The notes under the pieces are model-generated. The model made no database searches, was not told the DNA's origin, and worked only from the letters and a program-made list of their open reading frames with translations. Shown piece after piece: positions 48,461 to 51,634 of a stretch of DNA of 51,634 bases (positions are counted from its first letter, which is position 1; each line of letters opens with the position of its first letter). The stretch is from an uncultured Eubacteriales bacterium (GTDB lineage Bacteria > Bacillota > Clostridia > Oscillospirales > Oscillospiraceae). The stretch is taken from NCBI GenBank assembly GCA_900545925.1, contig URAZ01000025.1:1-51634 (forward strand), written 5' to 3'. The position numbers and the translations under genes are program-made.

Positions 48461-48745
48461 GTGGAAGATGTCGTTTTGATCGCTGGGACAGCGTTAATGT
48501 TCCTGTTCGGCTGGTTTTTGATGAAGCGGCTGGATCGCTTTCTGGATGAAAATCAGAAGCGAATCGAGGAAGCGCCCGAACAACAGCAGCCTGAGCCGTG
48601 TGTGCATCTGGTCGGAAATATTTCTCCTGACGAACTTGAGGAAACGCTTTCCCGGTTTCGCAGCAGTCATGCCCATGTAGAAATCGTGATCTATGATTCA
48701 GAGCAAATTTCATTTCCGGACAATGAATCCGATTGGGCGCAGTAG
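48461..48745 (+). CDS. Small membrane-anchored protein in the Ktr operon
   Basis: A 94-aa protein with one TM helix (VVLIAGTALMFLFGWFLM, about residues 4-21), a charged coil (KRLDRFLDENQKRIEEA), then a small domain with VHLVGNISPDELEETLSRF and a VEIVIYDSEQ strand. The start is GTG 48461, with GTGAGGG close before it. It lies 17 bases after ktrA and 51 bases before the sensor kinase. I do not recognise it. A link to sensing or assembly of the K+ system is inferred from position. Confidence 0.75.
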   Translation: MEDVVLIAGTALMFLFGWFLMKRLDRFLDENQKRIEEAPEQQQPEPCVHLVGNISPDELEETLSRFRSSHAHVEIVIYDSEQISFPDNESDWAQ

Positions 48746-48796
48746 AAACCTTCACATTTTGGTGCTATAATATCGTTTAAGAGGGGTGGTGAAAAT

Positions 48797-50779
48797 GTGC
48801 AGAACAAAGGAAGCGAACTGCCAAAAGAGCATATTCTTGTGTGCCTGTCCTCGTCTCCATCCAATGAACGCATTGTACGAATGGCAGGGAAAATGGCACA
48901 GGCATTTAGTGGCAGCCTTACCGCGCTTTATGTGCAGACACCCGGAGACGCTGATATGAATGCGGAAGATACCGTTCGCTTGCAGGCAAATATGCGCCTT
49001 GCGCAGCAGTTCGGCGCAGAGATCATCACAACGCATGGAGAAGACGTAGCCACACAGATCACGGAATATGCGCGGCTCTCCGATGTGACCAAAATCGTGA
49101 TCGGGCGAAGCGGCGTACAGCGGCGGCATTTTTGGAGTGAACCGACGCTGACAGAACGGCTCATTGCGCTTGCACCAGAGGTGGACATTCATATCATTCC
49201 GGATGTGGAAGCCTATAAGAGCTACCGCAGGAAACGGCTGCTTACCATCCGTCCGGCGTTTCCGACCGCATGGGAACTGCTTCTGACCATCGGGATTCTG
49301 GCAGCTGCGACGGTCATCGGATGGGTCTTTCTGCGGCTCGGCTTTGCAAATGCCAATATCATCATGGTTTACCTGCTGGGGGTGCTTCTGACTTCCGCTT
49401 TTACCAGCGGATATACCTGCGGTGTGCTGTCCGCTTTTTTGAGTGTCATCCTGTTCAATTATTTTCTGACGGAACCCCGGCTGTCTTTGGCAGCCTACGG
49501 CAGTAAATACCCAATAACCTTTGCCGTCATGTTTGCAGCGGCGCTTTTGACCGGTACGCTTGCCGCAAAGCTCAAAGCCCATGCGCAGCTATCCGCGCGG
49601 GATGCCTATCGGACAAAACTCCTTTTTGATATGAACAGGCAGCTTCAAAAGGCGGAAACACCGGATGAGGTCTATCAGATGACCGCGACGCAGATACAGA
49701 AGCTCATGCAGCGGGACATTCTGATTTATCCAGTGCAGAGCGGCGTACTGTCCCAAGGGATCATTTACCCGGCTGACGGAAGCAGACCATACAGCGTCCC
49801 AGACACAGACCGGGAGCAGGATGTGATTCGCTGGGTCTGGCAGAACCGGAAACGTGCCGGAGCAACGACGCAAAACTTTCCAAAAGCAAAACGGCTGTAT
49901 CTTGCCATTCGTACCGGGCAGCAGATTTACGGTGTTGTCGGGATTCCGATGGAGAAGCAAACGCAGCCTGACGCATTTACATCCAGCGTGCTGTTTTCCA
50001 TTCTCGGCGAGTGCGCTCTGGCGCTGGAAAGCCTACGCAACGCCGAAGAAAAGGAAAAAGCCGCCGTCCTTGCAAAGAACGAACAGCTCCGTGCAAACCT
50101 TCTGCGTTCAATTTCCCATGACCTTAGGACCCCGCTGACCTCCATTTCCGGCAACGCGGATACGCTGCTGCACAGCTATAACGTGCTGGATGAACAAACG
50201 CGGAAACAGATTTTTACGGACATTTATGACGATGCGCAATGGCTGACGGGACTGGTTGAGAATTTACTTTCCGTTACGAAAATCGCGGACGGCAGCGTCA
50301 AGCTGCGCCTTTCCGATCAGGTTGTGGACGATATTGTGTCGGAAGCGCTCCGGCATATCGACCGAAGGTCGGCGGAGCATCACATTACAGTGGATTGCGG
50401 AGATGAGCCGCTGCTGGTGCGGGTGGATGCAGGACTCATCATGCAGGTGCTTATCAACTTGGTGAACAACGCAGTCAAATATACTCCGGCTGGCTCGAAC
50501 ATCCGGATCACGGCAATCCCACGAGAAAATATGGCTGAAATATGCGTCAGCGATAACGGTCCCGGTATTCCAGATGAACTGAAGGAACATGTGTTTGAAA
50601 TGTTCTTTACCGGGGGCAATCCGATTGGCGACAGCCGCCGAAGTCTTGGACTTGGGCTTACGCTCTGCCAAGCCATCATTCATGCCCATAATGGCGAAAT
50701 GACATTGAAAGAAAATTCGCCGCAGGGCTGCATCTTTTCCTTTACAGTACCGCTCAGTGAGGTGAACCTAAATGAATAA
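48797..50779 (+). CDS. KdpD-like sensor histidine kinase lacking the KdpD domain
   Basis: A 660-aa kinase. Residues 10-135 are a universal-stress-protein domain: EHILVCLSSSPSNERIVRM, then IVIGRSGVQRRHFW. Residues 155-250 hold the four-helix DUF4118 segment of KdpD. A GAF-like region covers 270-410. HisKA is at about 425-490 with the phospho-His in SISHDLRTPLTSISG. The ATPase domain is at about 525-650 with NLVNNAVKYT, DNGPGIP and GLGLTLCQ. The large N-terminal KdpD sensor domain with its Walker motif is absent. The GTG 48797 start has GAGGGGTGG upstream. It overlaps the regulator gene by eight bases. In KdpD, K+ limitation is the signal. Confidence 0.92.
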   Translation: MQNKGSELPKEHILVCLSSSPSNERIVRMAGKMAQAFSGSLTALYVQTPGDADMNAEDTVRLQANMRLAQQFGAEIITTHGEDVATQITEYARLSDVTKIVIGRSGVQRRHFWSEPTLTERLIALAPEVDIHIIPDVEAYKSYRRKRLLTIRPAFPTAWELLLTIGILAAATVIGWVFLRLGFANANIIMVYLLGVLLTSAFTSGYTCGVLSAFLSVILFNYFLTEPRLSLAAYGSKYPITFAVMFAAALLTGTLAAKLKAHAQLSARDAYRTKLLFDMNRQLQKAETPDEVYQMTATQIQKLMQRDILIYPVQSGVLSQGIIYPADGSRPYSVPDTDREQDVIRWVWQNRKRAGATTQNFPKAKRLYLAIRTGQQIYGVVGIPMEKQTQPDAFTSSVLFSILGECALALESLRNAEEKEKAAVLAKNEQLRANLLRSISHDLRTPLTSISGNADTLLHSYNVLDEQTRKQIFTDIYDDAQWLTGLVENLLSVTKIADGSVKLRLSDQVVDDIVSEALRHIDRRSAEHHITVDCGDEPLLVRVDAGLIMQVLINLVNNAVKYTPAGSNIRITAIPRENMAEICVSDNGPGIPDELKEHVFEMFFTGGNPIGDSRRSLGLGLTLCQAIIHAHNGEMTLKENSPQGCIFSFTVPLSEVNLNE

Positions 50780-51473
50780 GCCACTCGTCCTCGTTGTAGA
50801 AGATGATACGCCGGTGCGCAATCTGATCACAACAACGCTGAAAACCCATGAATACAGGTATCTTTCTGCGCAAAACGGCGCAAGCGCCGTGATGGAGGCG
50901 CTGTCCCACAACCCGGACATTGTGCTGCTTGATTTGGGACTGCCAGATATGGACGGCGTGGAGATCATCCGGAAAATCCGTTCGTGGTCAAATATGCCGA
51001 TCATTGTGATCAGCGCCAGAACAGAGGATTCTGATAAAATCGGGGCGCTGGATGCCGGGGCGGACGATTATCTCACCAAGCCCTTTTCCGTGGATGAACT
51101 GCTGGCGCGGCTGCGAGTAACGCAGCGGAGACTGTCGCTGATGAAAACAGACGCAGCGCAGGAATCTCCGATTTTTACGAACGGTGCGCTGAAAATCGAC
51201 TATGCGGCAGGCTGCGCATATCTTGATGGTGCAGAACTGCACCTGACGCCCATCGAGTACAAGCTGCTGTGCCTGCTCTCCAAAAATGTGGGCAAGGTTC
51301 TGACCCACACCTACATCACACAGCAGATTTGGGGCAGCAGTTGGGAAAACGATATTGCTTCTCTGCGGGTGTTCATGGCGACCCTGCGCAAAAAGCTGGA
51401 ACGCGGAAAAGACGGGCAGCAATACATACAAACGCACATCGGAATCGGCTATCGGATGCTCCGCGTCGAATAG
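50772..51473 (+). CDS. KdpE-like OmpR-family response regulator
   Basis: A 233-aa transcription factor. Receiver domain residues 1-120: VLVVEDDTPVRNLI (acidic pair), IVLLDLGLPDMDGVE (phospho-Asp at about 55), VISARTEDSDKIGALDAGAD, and TKPFS (Lys). The winged-helix DNA-binding domain covers about 140-230: LTPIEYKLLCLLSKNVGKVL and IGYRML. The start overlaps the kinase gene by eight bases, as usual for kdpDE pairs. No kdpABC genes are present in the window, so the likely target is the adjacent ktr operon. That is inference. Confidence 0.95.
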   Translation: MNKPLVLVVEDDTPVRNLITTTLKTHEYRYLSAQNGASAVMEALSHNPDIVLLDLGLPDMDGVEIIRKIRSWSNMPIIVISARTEDSDKIGALDAGADDYLTKPFSVDELLARLRVTQRRLSLMKTDAAQESPIFTNGALKIDYAAGCAYLDGAELHLTPIEYKLLCLLSKNVGKVLTHTYITQQIWGSSWENDIASLRVFMATLRKKLERGKDGQQYIQTHIGIGYRMLRVE

Positions 51474-51495
51474 CAGGGAGGCTTTCAAAAAATCT

Positions 51496-51570
51496 ATGAA
51501 TCATTATGCTGTTGAAAACCTGTTTGGCATAGAAGGGCTGAACATCGCATGGTACGGTATACAGGCATGA
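51496..51570 (+). pseudogene. Cut N-terminus of an Lgt-like gene
   Basis: A 24-codon frame with an ATG after GGGAGG (spacing long, about 15 bases). It reads MNHYAVENLFGIEGLNIAWY then GIQA and stops. Prolipoprotein diacylglyceryl transferases start this way, with a short strand followed by W-Y-G-I-x-x-A. It ends just after that element. The stop TGA overlaps the next gene's ATG (ATGA), so reading could be coupled. I think it is a fragment left by recombination, but a short leader peptide is possible. Confidence 0.45.
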
Positions 51571-51634
51571 AACTAATTTGCTCTTTATTTATCACATTCT
51601 TAAAAATCGGTGCGTTCACCTTTGGCGGCGGATA
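51567..51634 (+). CDS. Chromate transporter, N-terminal fragment (cut by window edge)
   Basis: The first 22 codons and part of a 23rd, MKLICSLFITFLKIGAFTFG then GG. The FxKIGAFTFGGG motif is the start of the chromate ion transporter (ChrA/CHR) family, usually split in Firmicutes into two half-length genes. No good ribosome binding site lies upstream, and ATG 51567 overlaps the stop of the preceding short frame, so translation may be coupled. The remainder is outside the window. Real substrate is unknown; CHR members also occur with no chromate link. Confidence 0.8.
   Translation, partial: MKLICSLFITFLKIGAFTFGGG

Overview
The window looks like a chromosomal segment of a GC-rich, low-motility gut-type Firmicute, most likely Oscillospiraceae/Ruminococcaceae. 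I infer this from Gram-positive gene content and style: strong AGGAGG ribosome binding sites, lipoprotein signal peptides, YoaS/YozG-like, YhaO/YhaN-like and YmdB genes, a single-protein LspA, and a ROK glucokinase. Genus and species cannot be fixed from the sequence alone. Most of the window is ordinary core genome. Both edges (1-940 and 45523-51634) carry mobile-element debris beside tRNA genes.

Layout. 1-913: start of a response regulator, a small XRE regulator, the C-terminal scrap of a large serine recombinase, and copy 1 of a ~245-bp repeat directly downstream of tRNA-fMet. 1122-3137: three-gene membrane/HTH operon. 3406-4779: SNF-family Na+ symporter, followed by a 156-bp TTAA-ended MITE-like element. 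5105-12008: an MMPL exporter coupled to a 1471-aa GLUG-repeat envelope protein. 12082-14555: J-protein/DnaK pair. 14746-19702: complete branched-chain amino-acid ABC transporter (livJHMGF). 19951-22411: zinc/manganese-type ABC transporter. 22564-25668: amidohydrolase, ROK glucokinase and phosphoglucose isomerase. 25732-26781: mutY. 26827-28127: pheA behind a leader peptide and terminator. 28182-29574: lspA-rluD. 29686-31422: adenine deaminase. 31601-33422: queH and a membrane-anchored beta-lactamase-fold protein. 33561-34457: Cys/Pro-rich protein. 34501-35735: anti-sigma/ECF sigma pair. 35863-39885: ymdB, then an SbcD-like/SbcC-like nuclease pair. 39957-41318: brnQ. 41590-42665: two small membrane genes. 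42781-45408: murC and cca. 45446-45522: tRNA-Val followed by repeat copy 2 and element debris. 46442-51473: Ktr-type K+ uptake genes with a KdpDE-like two-component system. The window ends in a truncated lgt-like start overlapping a chromate transporter.

How the genes fit together. Two independent branched-chain amino-acid uptake systems (Liv ABC and BrnQ) and an NSS symporter point to amino-acid scavenging. Phenylalanine synthesis appears to be controlled by ribosome-mediated attenuation: promoter, a 17-codon Phe-rich leader that resembles enterobacterial PheL, then an intrinsic terminator ahead of pheA. The ECF sigma gene has its own TGAAAC-N16-CGTC promoter, so it probably autoregulates. 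The MMPL/GLUG pair and the potassium cassette are the best candidates for less-described systems.

Limits. No alignments, folding or database searches were run. Family names come from motif recognition, promoter calls from visual matches to sigma-A or ECF consensus, and base-composition remarks are by eye.
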